64,000 nt of DNA from Paenibacillus camelliae (GTDB taxonomy: Bacteria > Bacillota > Bacilli > Paenibacillales > Paenibacillaceae), in the NCBI RefSeq assembly GCF_023715345.1, contig NZ_JAMBNY010000010.1:62001-126000 (forward strand), in the 5' to 3' direction. Both the position numbers and the translations under genes were made by a program. Positions 41,221 to 51,732 of the stretch are shown piece by piece (the first letter of the stretch is position 1; the number at the start of each line of letters is the position of its first letter). The notes beneath the pieces are model-generated. The model had not been told where the DNA came from. It searched no databases and saw nothing but the letters and a program-made list of their open reading frames with translations.

Positions 41221-42384
41221 TTAGGAGGACTTGTTTTTATTGTAAATGTCAAATGCGACCGCAAGCAGCAGCACGAGCCCCTTAATTCCCTGCTGATAAT
41301 CAATACCGAGACCGACGAGTGACATCCCGTTATTCATGACCCCCATAACAAGGCCGCCAACAATTGCTCCAATGACCGTTCCGACACCACCTGTTGCTGA
41401 GGCGCCTCCGATAAATGCGGCAGCAATCGCATCAAGCTCGAAGTTCACACCGGCCTTTGGTGTCGCAGCATTCAATCTAGCAGCAAAGACTAGACCAGCT
41501 AGTGCAGCCATTACGCCCATATTTACGAACACCCAGAACGTCATTTTTTTCGTTTTTACCCCTGATAGACGCGCGGCCTTCTCGTTGCCTCCAAGGGCAT
41601 AGATATGTCTACCCATCACAGTTCTGCGCATCATAAAGGTATAGAAGGCAATTAAAGCAAACAGCAAGATGAAGATATTAGGCAAGCCCTTATAGGAGGC
41701 TAAGATAATCATAAAGTAGTTAATAATCGCCACGATCAGCACTTGCTTCGCGATAAACATACCAAAAGGGAGCACCTCCAGCTGGTAGCGCTGATCTATC
41801 ATCCGCTTTCTCCATTCCATTAACACGAACAGCAGCGACAAGCCCACACCGATCATAATCGTTAGCAAATGCGTGCTGCCACTTGAAAAGTCAGGCAGGA
41901 AGCCGGTGCTTATTGCACGGAAGCCATCCGGGAAAGGAGCGACAGATTTGCCATCAAGCACAAGCATCGTCAAGCCGCGGAACAGCAACATTCCTGCGAG
42001 CGTAACGATAAATGACGGTATTTTTACGTAGGCCACCCAAAAGCCTTGCCACGCCCCGACCGCTGCACCGATCAGCAGCGAAAGCACAATCGCTACACCA
42101 AAATGTATGTTGTAATTGACCATCATAATCGCTGACACCGCACCGACGAAGGCAGCGACAGAGCCAACAGACAAGTCGATATGACCAGTAATAATGACGA
42201 GCAGCATCCCGATCGCCAAGATGAGAATATAGCTATTTTGTAGAACTAGATTGGTAATATTAAGCGGCTTAAGCAAAGTGCCGTCTGTAATAATTTGAAA
42301 AAATAGCATAATGAGTGCTAATGCAATAAACATCCCGTACTGTCTTATGTTGCCAACAAATAACCTCTTAACGGTATCCAGCAT
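41221..42384 (-). CDS. mmsB: Monosaccharide ABC transporter permease (MmsB/GguB, AraH-like)
   Basis: A 387-residue permease with about ten helices. The family segments MLLVIITGHIDLSVGSVAAFVGA and PSFIVTLAGMLLFRGL, followed by IAAAFIGGASATGGVGTVIGAIVGGLVMGVMNNGMSL in shorter blocks, identify the multiple-monosaccharide (GguB) group of BPD_transp_2 permeases. A GGGAAGGGATT ribosome site precedes it. It lies 3 bp after the ATPase gene. It imports monosaccharides such as arabinose, xylose, galactose or glucose; the exact sugar is not readable. Confidence 0.93.
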   Translation of the reverse strand: MLDTVKRLFVGNIRQYGMFIALALIMLFFQIITDGTLLKPLNITNLVLQNSYILILAIGMLLVIITGHIDLSVGSVAAFVGAVSAIMMVNYNIHFGVAIVLSLLIGAAVGAWQGFWVAYVKIPSFIVTLAGMLLFRGLTMLVLDGKSVAPFPDGFRAISTGFLPDFSSGSTHLLTIMIGVGLSLLFVLMEWRKRMIDQRYQLEVLPFGMFIAKQVLIVAIINYFMIILASYKGLPNIFILLFALIAFYTFMMRRTVMGRHIYALGGNEKAARLSGVKTKKMTFWVFVNMGVMAALAGLVFAARLNAATPKAGVNFELDAIAAAFIGGASATGGVGTVIGAIVGGLVMGVMNNGMSLVGLGIDYQQGIKGLVLLLAVAFDIYNKNKSS

Positions 42385-42387
42385 CGG

Positions 42388-43917
42388 TTAATCCCTTCCC
42401 TTCGTCATGTACTTCATAAGCAGCTCCTGTGAGGCGTCTTCACGACCCACCTCTCCTGTAATTCGACCTTCATTCATTACGTAAATGCGATCGCACATGC
42501 CGAGCAGCTCGGGCAGCTCGGAGGAAATCATCAATACACCCTTGCCTTGTGCCGCAACATCGTGAATAATCGTATAAATTTCGTATTTGGCGCCAACATC
42601 GATGCCCCGCGTCGGCTCATCGAGAATAAGCAGCTCCGGATCTGTAAATATCCATTTACTAAGGACAACCTTCTGCTGATTACCGCCGCTCAGGTTACCT
42701 GTCTTCTGATGCACGCTTGGCGTCTTAATCGCCATCTTCTCTCTAAAGCTTTCGGCTTCAATGAGCTCCTGATGATCGTTCACCAAATAGCGCTTCGATA
42801 TTTTCTTTAAGCTAGCAAGCGTGATATTGCGCTTAATATCCTCCATAAGAATAAGACCGTACTCCTTGCGATCCTCTGTTACGTAGGCAATACCGTGCTC
42901 GATCGCCTCCGTAATGGTATTCAGCCTGAGCGGTTGTCCGTTCTTAGACAGCTGCCCGCTAATTTTTTGACCGTAGCTTTTTCCAAACAGGCTCATCGCA
43001 AATTCCGTTCTTCCCGCCCCCATTAGCCCGGCTATACCGACAATTTCGCCTCTTCGTACATGAAGACTTGCTTGATCGACGATTTTCCGCTCCGCCTGTG
43101 TCGGGTGATATACGGTCCAGTCCTTAACCTCAAAGAAGGCTTCTCCAATATTCGCTTTACGGTGTGGATAACGATGGGTCAGATCGCGTCCAACCATCCC
43201 TTGAATAATCCGTTCCTCGGTAATCTGCTCAAGATGTACATCAAGCGTCTCGATCGTTTTCCCGTCTCTAAGTATCGTAATCGAATCAGCAACCTTCATA
43301 ATTTCGTTCAGCTTGTGAGAAATAATGATTGAGGTGATCCCTTCCTTCTTGAAGGCTAGCAGCAGCTGCAGCAGGTTTTCACTATCCTCTTCATTCAAGG
43401 CTGCAGTAGGCTCATCTAGGATGAGCAGCTTTACTTCCTTAGATAATGCCTTGGCGATCTCGACGAGCTGCTGCTTACCAACACCAAGTGAGCCGGCACG
43501 TACAGACGGTGATTCCTGTAAGCCAACCGTTGTTAAAAGCGCTCTTGTATCAAGCTCTGTCTTATACCAATCTATTAATCCTCTAGCTACCCGCTCATTG
43601 CCTAGAAATATATTCTCTGCAATCGAAAGCTGCGGAATTAAAGCCAGCTCCTGATGGATAATGACGATCCCCTTCGCTTCGCTGTCCGTAATCGTGCGAA
43701 ACTGGCAGAGCTGTCCCTTGAAAAGTATCTCTCCCTCATAGGAGCCGCTTGGGTACACACCTGACAGCACCTTCATCAGGGTAGATTTGCCCGCGCCGTT
43801 TTCTCCCATTAAGGCGTGTATTTCGCCTTCCTTTACCTGCAAATTTACGTTTTCAAGCGCCTTGACGCCTGGAAACTCCTTCGTAATGCTTCGCATTTCC
43901 AATATATAATCAGACAC
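42388..43917 (-). CDS. mmsA: Monosaccharide ABC transporter ATPase (MmsA/GguA, AraG-like)
   Basis: A protein of about 509 residues made of two ATPase domains. Domain 1 has Walker [10 protein letters not shown] and Walker [13 protein letters not shown] with an altered signature (LGVGKQQL). Domain 2 has a degenerate Walker A lacking the Lys (GLMGAGRTE), signature LSGGNQQK and Walker [13 protein letters not shown]. One intact and one degenerate site are normal for this family. I chose the GTG at 43917 (reading [16 protein letters not shown]), 10 bases after GGAG; the GTG at 43926 lies too close to that ribosome site. It powers MmsB. Confidence 0.93.
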   Translation of the reverse strand: MSDYILEMRSITKEFPGVKALENVNLQVKEGEIHALMGENGAGKSTLMKVLSGVYPSGSYEGEILFKGQLCQFRTITDSEAKGIVIIHQELALIPQLSIAENIFLGNERVARGLIDWYKTELDTRALLTTVGLQESPSVRAGSLGVGKQQLVEIAKALSKEVKLLILDEPTAALNEEDSENLLQLLLAFKKEGITSIIISHKLNEIMKVADSITILRDGKTIETLDVHLEQITEERIIQGMVGRDLTHRYPHRKANIGEAFFEVKDWTVYHPTQAERKIVDQASLHVRRGEIVGIAGLMGAGRTEFAMSLFGKSYGQKISGQLSKNGQPLRLNTITEAIEHGIAYVTEDRKEYGLILMEDIKRNITLASLKKISKRYLVNDHQELIEAESFREKMAIKTPSVHQKTGNLSGGNQQKVVLSKWIFTDPELLILDEPTRGIDVGAKYEIYTIIHDVAAQGKGVLMISSELPELLGMCDRIYVMNEGRITGEVGREDASQELLMKYMTKGRD

Positions 43918-44008
43918 TGTACTCACACTCCTGTCGTTATACTCAGTGAGACAGAAATGATTTAGCGCAGCATGTGCGCTAAATCATTCGTTCATTGCTT
44001 ATCGTTGA

Positions 44009-45118
44009 TTAATTCAGATCGCTTTCCTTGTAGTAGCCGGAATCAATCAGCACCTCTTTATAGTTCTCGATATCAACCGATACAGGCTCCAGTAGGAACG
44101 ATGGAACAACCTTTACGCCGTTATCATATGTTTCTGTATCATTAATTTGCGCTTCCTTACCTTCTAGCACAGCCTCTGCCATACTTACAGCGACCTTAGC
44201 CAGCTCACGCGTATCCTTAAATATTGTAGATGTCTGCTCACCAGCAACAATTGACTTAACGGAAGCAAGCTCTGCATCCTGACCGCTAATAATCGGCATT
44301 GGCTTATCCGCTGTACCATAGCCTACGCCTTTCAATGAAGAGATAATTCCGATACTAATACCGTCATAAGGCGACAATACAGCATGAACATCCTCTGTTG
44401 TGTAATTCGCACTTAGCAGGTTATCCATTCGCGCTTGAGCTGTAGCTCCATCCCAGCGCAGCGTTGCAACTTGCTCCATTGTTGTTTGACCGCTCTTAAC
44501 GACTACCTTGCCACTATCGATATATGGCTGTAGCACACTCATCGCACCGTTAAAGAAGAAGTATGCATTGTTATCATCCGGCGAGCCTGCAAACAGCTCG
44601 ATATTGAATGGACCTTTGCCATCCTTCAGGCCAAGCTTATCCTCTAGGTAGGAGGCCTGCAGTACACCAACCTTAAAGTTATCGAAGGTTGCGTAGTAGC
44701 TAACATGCTCGGAATTGCGAATAAGTCGGTCATATGCGATAACTGCTATATTCTCATCCGCTGCTTTTTGCAGTACATCCGTTAACGATTCACCGTCGAT
44801 CGCTGCGATGACAAGCACCTTAACGCCCTTCGTAATCATGTTCTCGATCTGAGAGACTTGGTTCTCGATGACATCCTCTGCATATTGCAAATCAACCGAG
44901 TAGCCAAGCGCTTCGAATTCCTTCTTCATGTTCGCCCCGTCATTAACCCAGCGCTCAGACGACTTTGTTGGCATAGCAAGCCCAACACTGCCCTTGCTTC
45001 CACCATTACTGCTGCCGCCATTGCTTCCACCGTTGCTTTCCTTTTGACCATTACCAGCGCATGCAGCCAATACGACAGCCAGCATAACAATGAGCACACT
45101 TAACCACATTTTTTTCAT
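44009..45118 (-). CDS. chvE: Monosaccharide-binding lipoprotein (ChvE/AraE-like)
   Basis: A 369-residue lipoprotein. The signal has lipobox VLAAC, followed by a Gly/Ser/Asn linker and a ChvE-type binding fold ([82 protein letters not shown]). Trp and aromatic positions known to stack on sugars in ChvE appear kept. An upstream ATG (45139) exists, but GAGGGG before the ATG at 45118 gives the normal signal peptide. First gene of the importer-sensor operon. Confidence 0.93.
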   Translation of the reverse strand: MKKMWLSVLIVMLAVVLAACAGNGQKESNGGSNGGSSNGGSKGSVGLAMPTKSSERWVNDGANMKKEFEALGYSVDLQYAEDVIENQVSQIENMITKGVKVLVIAAIDGESLTDVLQKAADENIAVIAYDRLIRNSEHVSYYATFDNFKVGVLQASYLEDKLGLKDGKGPFNIELFAGSPDDNNAYFFFNGAMSVLQPYIDSGKVVVKSGQTTMEQVATLRWDGATAQARMDNLLSANYTTEDVHAVLSPYDGISIGIISSLKGVGYGTADKPMPIISGQDAELASVKSIVAGEQTSTIFKDTRELAKVAVSMAEAVLEGKEAQINDTETYDNGVKVVPSFLLEPVSVDIENYKEVLIDSGYYKESDLN

Positions 45119-45227
45119 CTCGACGATCCCCTCTTTCATTTGAATTCATCCCCATTGTACCGAGGGCTCCAGTTTATGTATTTCGAATGAATTAACCAGT
45201 TTTTATAAAAATTTAACTACTTCGATT

Positions 45228-45284
45228 TAAAACAAAACACCCCTTGAGCTTCGAACTGGATTCATTCGAATGAGCTCAAGGGGT
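45228..45284 (-). terminator. Terminator after the small heat-shock gene
   Basis: ACCCCTTGAGCT (45239-45250) pairs with AGCTCAAGGGGT (45273-45284), with an inner TTCGAA match. On the minus strand it is followed by GTTTTGTTTTAAAT. Confidence 0.8.
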
Positions 45285-45346
45285 ATTTGTTCTCTTACGC
45301 ATTGCTTAGCAGGATGTATCGTTTAGGAGTTTAATAATATATACGA

Positions 45347-45781
45347 TTAATAAAACTCGATATCGATGCTTTTCCTTTGCTCGTCTGCAAGCTTTGGCAT
45401 CCTCACTTCAAGCACACCATTTTTATATACTGCACTAATCCCATCCTGAGACACAGCGCAAGGCAGCGATACCGCACGTTCAAAGCGGCCAACAACCCGC
45501 TCCTGTCTATGCGTATGTTTTTCCTTCCCTTGATTCGAGCGCTTCAACGTGCCCTTAATATGCAGCATATGGTTATCGATGCTGATCTGCACATCCTCTT
45601 TACTCTCTATGCCAGGTAGATCACAGGTCGCAATGACTTCATCGGCTGTTTCGTATACATCTACACGAACACTCCCAAAAAGATAGTCACGGCTTATCGA
45701 AGAGAATTCCTGGAATATGCTATCTACTTCATGCCTAAATTGGCTCAACTGACGAAACGGATCATATGGCCATTGCGCCAT
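45347..45781 (-). CDS. Hsp20/alpha-crystallin small heat-shock protein
   Basis: A 144-residue chaperone that holds unfolding proteins in the cytoplasm. The N-terminal arm (MAQWPYDPFRQLSQFRHEVD) is followed by the alpha-crystallin beta-sandwich from about residue 40 (VDVYETADEVIATCDLPGI). The late signature GVLEVRMPK lies near the C-terminus. The frame is open to 45874, but GGGAGG lies 8 bases before the ATG at 45781 and gives the normal family length. The C-terminal I-x-I motif (IDIEF) is present in reduced form. It stands alone between two terminators. Confidence 0.93.
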   Translation of the reverse strand: MAQWPYDPFRQLSQFRHEVDSIFQEFSSISRDYLFGSVRVDVYETADEVIATCDLPGIESKEDVQISIDNHMLHIKGTLKRSNQGKEKHTHRQERVVGRFERAVSLPCAVSQDGISAVYKNGVLEVRMPKLADEQRKSIDIEFY

Positions 45782-45853
45782 AGCAAACGCCTCCCTTTTT
45801 CCTACTCTTAAAGTGACTTCTGAAAAAACTATATGCAGCATGCAAAAAAAGGT

Positions 45854-45900
45854 TAAAAAAATAGGCAGGAACATAGCACAAGTGCCGTTCCATGCCTATT
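45854..45900 (-). terminator. Terminator after the DUF3817-MFS gene
   Basis: On the minus strand, AATAGGCATGGAAC pairs with GTTCCTGCCTATT (one mismatch) and is followed by TTTTTTAACC. Confidence 0.85.
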
Positions 45901-45939
45901 GAGATCATTTGTTTACATTTATTTGTTATTTGTAGCTTG

Positions 45940-47406
45940 TTATTTGTTTATCGAGTGCTGCAGCACAGCTCCTGTTGCTTTCTTCAATAGAAGCACAAAC
46001 AGTGCACCGAATAGCAGTAAAACACTCGTAACGATGAATAGCGTCTCAATGGAGGTTTGCAGCAGACCTAAGCCTGAAGAGCCTGCAACAACTCCTAAGG
46101 AGAAGAATGCATAGAAATATCCGTAAGCCTTACCTCTGTTCTCATTGTTCGTGCCGCGCATGAGCAGTACATTAATGGAAGGGAACAAGAAAGCGAAGCC
46201 GACACCATATAATGCGAGCACTCCGTAATAAACACTCACACTCTCAATCATTGCGAGCAAAAGCTGACTAATGCCAAGTAAGGATAGCCCTATAATTAAG
46301 CTGTAATGCGCAGGGATACGGTCGAATAAATTTTTAGTCCTCATTACGAAGATAAATACAACGACTAGACCAAACACACTTAGCAGCGTTCCACTAAATC
46401 TAGAGTCGTAGCCGAACTGTGCTACACGCAGCGGCAGCAAATAAGCTAGCGCCCCTTGTGAGAACATAAGCAGAAAAGCGCCTAAGAAAGAGAAGACCAC
46501 CGGACGATTCCATGTAAATGGCTGTGATTCCTTCTTCTCCTTGTTAAATACGATATTACGCAAGTAAATTAACGTAACGATCGCAAGCAGTATTCCAAAC
46601 ACAGCCACGCATATAAATACGGTTGGAGCTGACGTTCTCGCTGCTACGATCCCGCTAAAGGCTGGACCAACAATGGCCGCAATCCCTACAAATGCGCCCG
46701 TCACTGCATTTTGACTGCCAGCCTTCTCTGCCTTACTCTGATTCGCTACAAAGGTAAAGGCAGCCGGTACGATAAAGCCTCCGATAAACCCGTGAATAAA
46801 TCGAACCGTTAACAGCGCAGCTGGTGTGCTTACAAAGCTATAGGATACAAGAAGTATGCTTGTTCCGACCAGCCCAACCGTCAGCATCTTAAATGCACCG
46901 AAGCGGTCTGTAAAGAATCCCGCTAATATATTTCCACCTGTATTAGCCAGTGAATATGCCCCTACGATAAAGCCTGCAACGGTCAGTGAAGCTCCTAACG
47001 ACTCTGCAAAGGTACTCATAACGGGCAATTGCGTAAACAGATCAATAAAGGTGAAAAATATAATGCTATACACGACCCATAGTAACGGTATCGGCTTTGC
47101 AAGCAAGGACTCTTCATGCTTTTTCAAGTACCGATCGAACACAAAGTTTCCAAGTGGAATAAATGCTACAAGAACTGCGAGCAAGCTCCAATAGGGCTTC
47201 CATCGTATAAACAGCTGCGCAACAACGATGGAAATCGCATAAACAGTAAATATAAATCCATGAATCGCACCAACGATTGTAACGGCTAGTGGCATACCAG
47301 CCCAATATTTAAGAGGCATAGCGATGCATAGCAGCACAAGCAAGGATAAGCCATCCATAAGACCAAATAAACGTAAAAAACGTATTGGAAGTTTTTGATT
47401 TCTCAT
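45940..47406 (-). CDS. DUF3817-MFS fusion transporter
   Basis: A 488-residue membrane protein. Residues 1-95 match the small membrane domain DUF3817 (FLRLFGLMDGLSLLVLLCIA, then MPLKYWAGMPLAVTIVGAIHG and FVFDRYLKKHE). Residues about 105-485 are a 12-helix major facilitator domain (ANTGGNILAGFFTDRFGAFKML, RFIHGFIGGFIVPAAFTFVANQ, FPSINVLLMRGTNNENRGKAYGYFYAFFSLG shared in parts with drug exporters). DUF3817 is usually a stand-alone protein of about 95 residues; here it is joined in frame to the exporter. The substrate is unknown. AAGGA precedes the ATG. Confidence 0.85.
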   Translation of the reverse strand: MRNQKLPIRFLRLFGLMDGLSLLVLLCIAMPLKYWAGMPLAVTIVGAIHGFIFTVYAISIVVAQLFIRWKPYWSLLAVLVAFIPLGNFVFDRYLKKHEESLLAKPIPLLWVVYSIIFFTFIDLFTQLPVMSTFAESLGASLTVAGFIVGAYSLANTGGNILAGFFTDRFGAFKMLTVGLVGTSILLVSYSFVSTPAALLTVRFIHGFIGGFIVPAAFTFVANQSKAEKAGSQNAVTGAFVGIAAIVGPAFSGIVAARTSAPTVFICVAVFGILLAIVTLIYLRNIVFNKEKKESQPFTWNRPVVFSFLGAFLLMFSQGALAYLLPLRVAQFGYDSRFSGTLLSVFGLVVVFIFVMRTKNLFDRIPAHYSLIIGLSLLGISQLLLAMIESVSVYYGVLALYGVGFAFLFPSINVLLMRGTNNENRGKAYGYFYAFFSLGVVAGSSGLGLLQTSIETLFIVTSVLLLFGALFVLLLKKATGAVLQHSINK

Positions 47407-47540
47407 CTAACCATGTCCTTATCATCATATTTACTCTATTATAAAGGATTTAGCGCGAGAAAATATCACAATTGATAAACATTTTCATGCCAATATGATG
47501 ACTTTTAAGCGAACAGCTTCACAAATTGCTTGGTAATTGC

Positions 47541-48296
47541 TCAATGTACTGCTTGAAAATGGTTCATCCACTCCCGAATAGATTCATCTAGCACGACCGG
47601 CTCGTCATAGCCGTAAAATAATACCTGTAGGCCGTTGTCGAGCATCGTATAGGAATAGGCAATGGGCTCGCCATTGAAGATATATAGTTTATAATAATTC
47701 TGTTGATAGCCATTATTGTTATTGGAGCTAAGCTTTGGCTCACCTTCTTGAAGCAACGTAACGAGCTCGTTACTTCGAGCTGCATCAAGTACAACTAAAG
47801 GAGCTTTCCCATCCTCCAGGCTATACCACTCTATCTTTTCAATATTTTTCTTCATGCCTTCGCTAAAGCTTGTTTTGAATGGATCCCGCTGGTCATTGGC
47901 TACATATAGACGGTAACCGTTAATGCTACGCTCATCAATTGCTGCAATCAGCACAGTGGTATCGTAGCCTTCTACCCGATACAGTTTCGTGCCAATGTCG
48001 AGATAAGCTGCATCTCCTGGCTGAATGCGATAGCTAGCATTGGTCACGACGTCACCTACTTTAAATTTTACCTCACCAACGACCTCATCCGTTACTAAAG
48101 CAGGGTCAGCGATTATCGCATTATGCAGCCCTGTGTACTGATTATTCTTTAGCTTAACAAAATCCACCCAGTCAATCGAAGCTTGAGGAACGCCTTTTAT
48201 TGGATTTAGATATAGAATTCCTCGACCTCCGCAGCTGAACAAGGCAATGATCAGTACTACTGCAACGATCAATAGTATAGCGAGCTTCCTTTTCAA
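47541..48296 (-). CDS. Hypothetical membrane-anchored or lipoprotein
   Basis: A protein of about 251 residues. Its N-terminal hydrophobic segment (RKLAILLIVAVVLIIALFSC) ends in a possible lipobox LFSC. The rest is soluble and extracellular, with alternating beta segments (EVVGEVKFKVGDVVTNASYRI, VLIAAIDERSINGYRLYVAN, YYKLYIFNGEPIAYSYTMLDNGLQVLFYGYD). I do not recognise a family. The frame opens with TTG at 48305, but that codon is next to GGAG; the TTG at 48296 (KRKLAILL) is better spaced. It is monocistronic-looking, and no partner is evident. Confidence 0.7.
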   Translation of the reverse strand: MKRKLAILLIVAVVLIIALFSCGGRGILYLNPIKGVPQASIDWVDFVKLKNNQYTGLHNAIIADPALVTDEVVGEVKFKVGDVVTNASYRIQPGDAAYLDIGTKLYRVEGYDTTVLIAAIDERSINGYRLYVANDQRDPFKTSFSEGMKKNIEKIEWYSLEDGKAPLVVLDAARSNELVTLLQEGEPKLSSNNNNGYQQNYYKLYIFNGEPIAYSYTMLDNGLQVLFYGYDEPVVLDESIREWMNHFQAVH

Positions 48297-49043
48297 TATC
48301 CTCAACTCCTATTCAGGAACTTCTCCTTCATCTAAAATTCCGATGTTATAAGTCTAGACGATACATACTCCTACGAGGTTACAGTGCTATCGTTAGACCA
48401 GTGTCATGGACTGTAGCTGTAGCTGTCGCTTCTAGATTCATTCCCAATTTATGATTACTATTATGGTGATCGTAGAAGGATGTCGGATTATCACTTTTTT
48501 TACATTTGAATTCAACATTTATATACAAAGTTCAGCCTAGAAGCTGTGGTGATTTTCGTTTATAGTAAAGACACGGGCTTGTACCCTTCTTTTCATTTTA
48601 CCTTCTCTACGATACTCTCTATGGAATATAGCTTCTATTCCTTATGTATTTCTCTTCTAATTGACTAAAGTATAAGATTAGCTTTCTAGCTTTATACATA
48701 CGTTCACCTTCGATGTACTTTTACCTTCAATGTAAGACAGCACTTCCATTCATCAGACTGTCATTCATCAATCCATCAAACCATCTGCGTATTTCTTAAC
48801 ACTTCTTAAGCATCGTTACCGATCTTAAATAACCGCCAACTGTTTTCAAGCTATGTTCAAGCTAACTTGATCTATCTCAATCTCATTCTCAGTCTATTTT
48901 CATATCTATTACATATCTACTCGCTTTTTACAGTTTCCATTATCTCTCTTGAAATATCATCAGATTTTCATTTTACTTTTAGACTAAATATAATATAATA
49001 CTTAGTATAAGTTCACTTATAAATTATTTCGGGAGGGATTAGC
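48297..49043. other. Long AT-rich region upstream of catalase
   Basis: About 750 bp without a credible gene on either strand. Apart from the catalase promoter and PerR-like box near its right end (48965-49010), I see no repeats, RNA gene or hairpin with a convincing role. The stretch 48340-48960 remains unexplained. Confidence 0.6.
48965..49010 (+). promoter_or_regulatory. Catalase promoter with PerR-like box
   Basis: The -10 box TATAAT (48989-48994) has a weak -35 TTTTCA (48965-48970) at 18 bp. TAATACTTAGTATAA (48996-49010) matches the PerR box TTATAATNATTATAA at 12 of 14 defined positions with the same 7-1-7 symmetry, and overlaps the expected start point. PerR would repress until peroxide oxidises it. 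Confidence 0.6.
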
Positions 49044-50525
49044 ATGACAGATATTAACAAAAAACTTACAACAGCATTTGGTGCTCCTGTGGCTAACGAC
49101 GATGATTCATTAACAGCAGGTCCTCGTGGACCGGTTCTACTTCAAGATGTATGGCTTCTTGAAAAGCTGGCTCATTTTGATCGCGAGGTTATTCCTGAGC
49201 GTCGTATGCATGCTAAAGGCTCCGGTGCTTTCGGTACATTTACAGTCACTAACGACATTACTAAATATACAAAGGCAAAGCTCTTCTCAGAACTCGGCAA
49301 GCAAACCGATGTATTTATTCGCTTCTCTACTGTTGCAGGTGAGCGTGGTGCCGCTGATGCTGAGCGTGATATTCGTGGTACAGCGATTAAGTTTTACACT
49401 GAAGAAGGCAACTGGGATATTGTAGGTAACAACACACCAGTATTCTTCTTCCGTGATCCTAAGCGTTTCCCTGATCTTAATCACGTTGTAAAGCGCGACC
49501 CTAAAACAAATATGCATAACCCTCAAGCGAACTGGGATTTCTGGACTAGCCTTCCAGAGGCACTTCATCAGGTTACGATCGTTATGAGTGACCGTGGTAT
49601 CCCTGCTTCCTATCGTCAAATGCATATGTTCGGAAGCCATACGTTCAGCATGTACAACGAAAACAACGAGCGTGTATGGGTTAAATTCCACTTCCGCAGC
49701 GAGCAAGGCATTCATAACTTAACCGATGAGGAAGCAACGAAAGTTGTCGGCCAAGACCGTGAATCTCATCAAAGAGATCTATTCAACGCAATTGAAGAGG
49801 GCAATTTCCCTAAATGGAAAATGTACATCCAAGTGATGACTGAAGAGCAAGCGAACAATATGCCATACAATCCGTTTGACTTAACAAAAGTATGGTATAA
49901 AAAAGACTTCCCTCTCATCGAGGTTGGTGTGCTTGAGCTTAACCGTAACCCTGAAAACTACTTTATCGACGTAGAGCAAGCAGCATTCTCTCCTGCGAGC
50001 GTAGTACCAGGTATCGGCTTCTCACCTGATAGAATGCTTCAAGGTCGTCTGTTCTCTTATGGTGACGCTCAACGTTATCGTCTAGGAACAAACTACTGGC
50101 AAATTCCAGTAAACTATCCGAAAAACGTTGCAAACTTCTGCCCGTTCCATCGTGATGGTGCTGGTCGTGTATATCAGAACAATCCAAGCGTTCCATACGC
50201 TCCAAACAGCTATAATCAAAATGAAAGCAGCAAAGAGCATCAAGAGCCTGCTCTTGACCTATTCGGTGCTGCAGATCATTGGAACTTCCGTGAGGATGAT
50301 GACAACTACTACGAGCAACCAGGTAAATTGTTCAATCTTCTATCCGCTGAAGAGCAGCAAAGACTGTTCGCTAACACGGTAGCTGCTATGCAAGGAACAA
50401 CGAAGGATATCAAATTGCGCCATATCAACAACTGCTACAAGGCTGATCCTGCATATGGTGAAGGTCTGGCAAATGCATTTGGTATTGCACTAAGTGAAGT
50501 TGAAGCAGCTGCAGGCAGTAATTAA
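49044..50525 (+). CDS. katA: Catalase, monofunctional haem type
   Basis: A 493-residue clade 3-type small-subunit catalase that splits hydrogen peroxide. The catalytic His lies in [15 protein letters not shown] (about residue 55) and the distal Asn in [14 protein letters not shown] (about residue 128). The proximal haem Tyr is in [14 protein letters not shown] (about residue 338). No signal peptide, so cytoplasmic. GGGAGGG precedes the ATG. A PerR-like box in the promoter and a strong terminator after the gene show a single-gene unit under peroxide control. Confidence 0.97.
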   Translation: MTDINKKLTTAFGAPVANDDDSLTAGPRGPVLLQDVWLLEKLAHFDREVIPERRMHAKGSGAFGTFTVTNDITKYTKAKLFSELGKQTDVFIRFSTVAGERGAADAERDIRGTAIKFYTEEGNWDIVGNNTPVFFFRDPKRFPDLNHVVKRDPKTNMHNPQANWDFWTSLPEALHQVTIVMSDRGIPASYRQMHMFGSHTFSMYNENNERVWVKFHFRSEQGIHNLTDEEATKVVGQDRESHQRDLFNAIEEGNFPKWKMYIQVMTEEQANNMPYNPFDLTKVWYKKDFPLIEVGVLELNRNPENYFIDVEQAAFSPASVVPGIGFSPDRMLQGRLFSYGDAQRYRLGTNYWQIPVNYPKNVANFCPFHRDGAGRVYQNNPSVPYAPNSYNQNESSKEHQEPALDLFGAADHWNFREDDDNYYEQPGKLFNLLSAEEQQRLFANTVAAMQGTTKDIKLRHINNCYKADPAYGEGLANAFGIALSEVEAAAGSN

Positions 50526-50566
50526 GCTAATGCTGAAGCTAGAAGCTTCTAAGCTTCTCGGTATAT

Positions 50567-50620
50567 AAAAAGGATGGATTTCTCGTCATTGTGAGCTGAC
50601 GGAGAGATCCATCCTTTTTT
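50567..50620 (+). terminator. Terminator after katA
   Basis: AAAAGGATGGAT pairs with ATCCATCCTTTT around an inner CTC..GTCA/TGAC..GAG stem, and six T follow on the plus strand. Confidence 0.9.
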
Positions 50621-50814
50621 CTTGCCGCTAAATTATGTTACTTCATTGTGAAAAAAGCGAATAAATAAAGGACTTTAGTAGCATTTTGTAGAATAAATTA
50701 AGGTGAGATAGGTTGATTTCACTGTATTTTGCAACTTTCCGTAACATTTGTTAGTCTAATATCGGGGTATGTTATGATTATAGAAAACTTTAACCTAGAA
50801 AGGGGTATTTCTCC

Positions 50815-51543
50815 TTGTCCAAGCTTACAAAAACGGTAATCGTGCTTGGCTTCTTAGGCATCATATTATCGAGCTGTTCAAGCGCTGTAAATAATACACC
50901 TGCTAATAAAGCGCAAAATCAGCCTTCGGAAGTACCATTAACGGTTGATCAAATTGAATCTGACATTCTACTTATAGAAAATAATGGAATTTCTGTTACA
51001 GGAGCACTTCAAAAAGATGCAGAGATTATTGTACCTATCACCGTGCATATAGATGATAAATCGAAAACGTACCAATGGCAAAACGTTGCTGATCCAGAAT
51101 ACTACCCCAAGCTTATTGTGGACGATCTCAATCAAGATCAACAGGATGAGATCTATCTATTCCTAACAAAAGGCTACGGCACAGGTGTTATTGACACACA
51201 AATCCATATTCTACGTAAAGATTTTTCAGAAATTACCGCACCTAATCCATCCGTAGATCTAAAGGACAAGCTGCAATCTTCCGTAGAAGAGATCGATAGC
51301 GAGCAACACTATACTTTAAAACTACAGAATAAAACCTATACGTATACCTTCAAGCACGATGAAGCTGCGATGTGGTTCGAAGAGGTTGTTGTCGGCAAAA
51401 CAACGACATACCGAATCGAAAACGGTCAGCTTATCGTATCGTTATCACTGCAGGTTGCTCCTACCCTTACAATCGGTACGCTGGAGATGAGCTATGAGTT
51501 GCTGGAGAAGCAGTTTAAGCTCGCACAAATCAAACTCGTGTAG
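50815..51543 (+). CDS. Hypothetical lipoprotein
   Basis: A 242-residue protein starting at TTG, 9 bases after AAAGGGGT. The signal peptide ends in lipobox LSSC (Cys at about residue 22), then a short N/A/P/Q linker. The segment DDLNQDQQDEIYLFLTKGYGTGVIDTQIHIL (in shorter parts: DLNQDQQDEI and YGTGVIDTQIHIL) looks like an FG-GAP or EF-hand-like calcium-binding loop followed by beta strands. This pattern is common in Bacillales surface lipoproteins of unknown role. Nothing in the neighbourhood hints at function. Confidence 0.75.
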   Translation: MSKLTKTVIVLGFLGIILSSCSSAVNNTPANKAQNQPSEVPLTVDQIESDILLIENNGISVTGALQKDAEIIVPITVHIDDKSKTYQWQNVADPEYYPKLIVDDLNQDQQDEIYLFLTKGYGTGVIDTQIHILRKDFSEITAPNPSVDLKDKLQSSVEEIDSEQHYTLKLQNKTYTYTFKHDEAAMWFEEVVVGKTTTYRIENGQLIVSLSLQVAPTLTIGTLEMSYELLEKQFKLAQIKLV

Positions 51544-51548
51544 AGGTT

Positions 51549-51717
51549 GTTTATAAAGTACGACTTTGATTTCGGTGTATAGCGCTGATGCATATTCGAC
51601 TTCGAATATGTCAGGCTACCTAAAGCTGCGGTGCTCACGTATTAAAAACATACGCTGTGCTCCTCGCTTTTTAGTATCCAGTCATCTTCTTGGAACTGAA
51701 AGCCGAACTTTCTAAAC
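51549..51717. repeat. Terminal-inverted-repeat element, copy A (169 bp)
   Basis: The left end GTTTATAAAGTACGACTTT and right end AAAGCCGAACTTTCTAAAC are imperfect inverted repeats (16 of 19). Inside is a perfect hairpin, CATATTCGA-CT-TCGAATATG, and the block GGTGCTCACGTA..TACGCTGTGCTCCTCG shared with copy B. Confidence 0.75.
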
Positions 51718-51732
51718 TACATTTGCAAAGAT

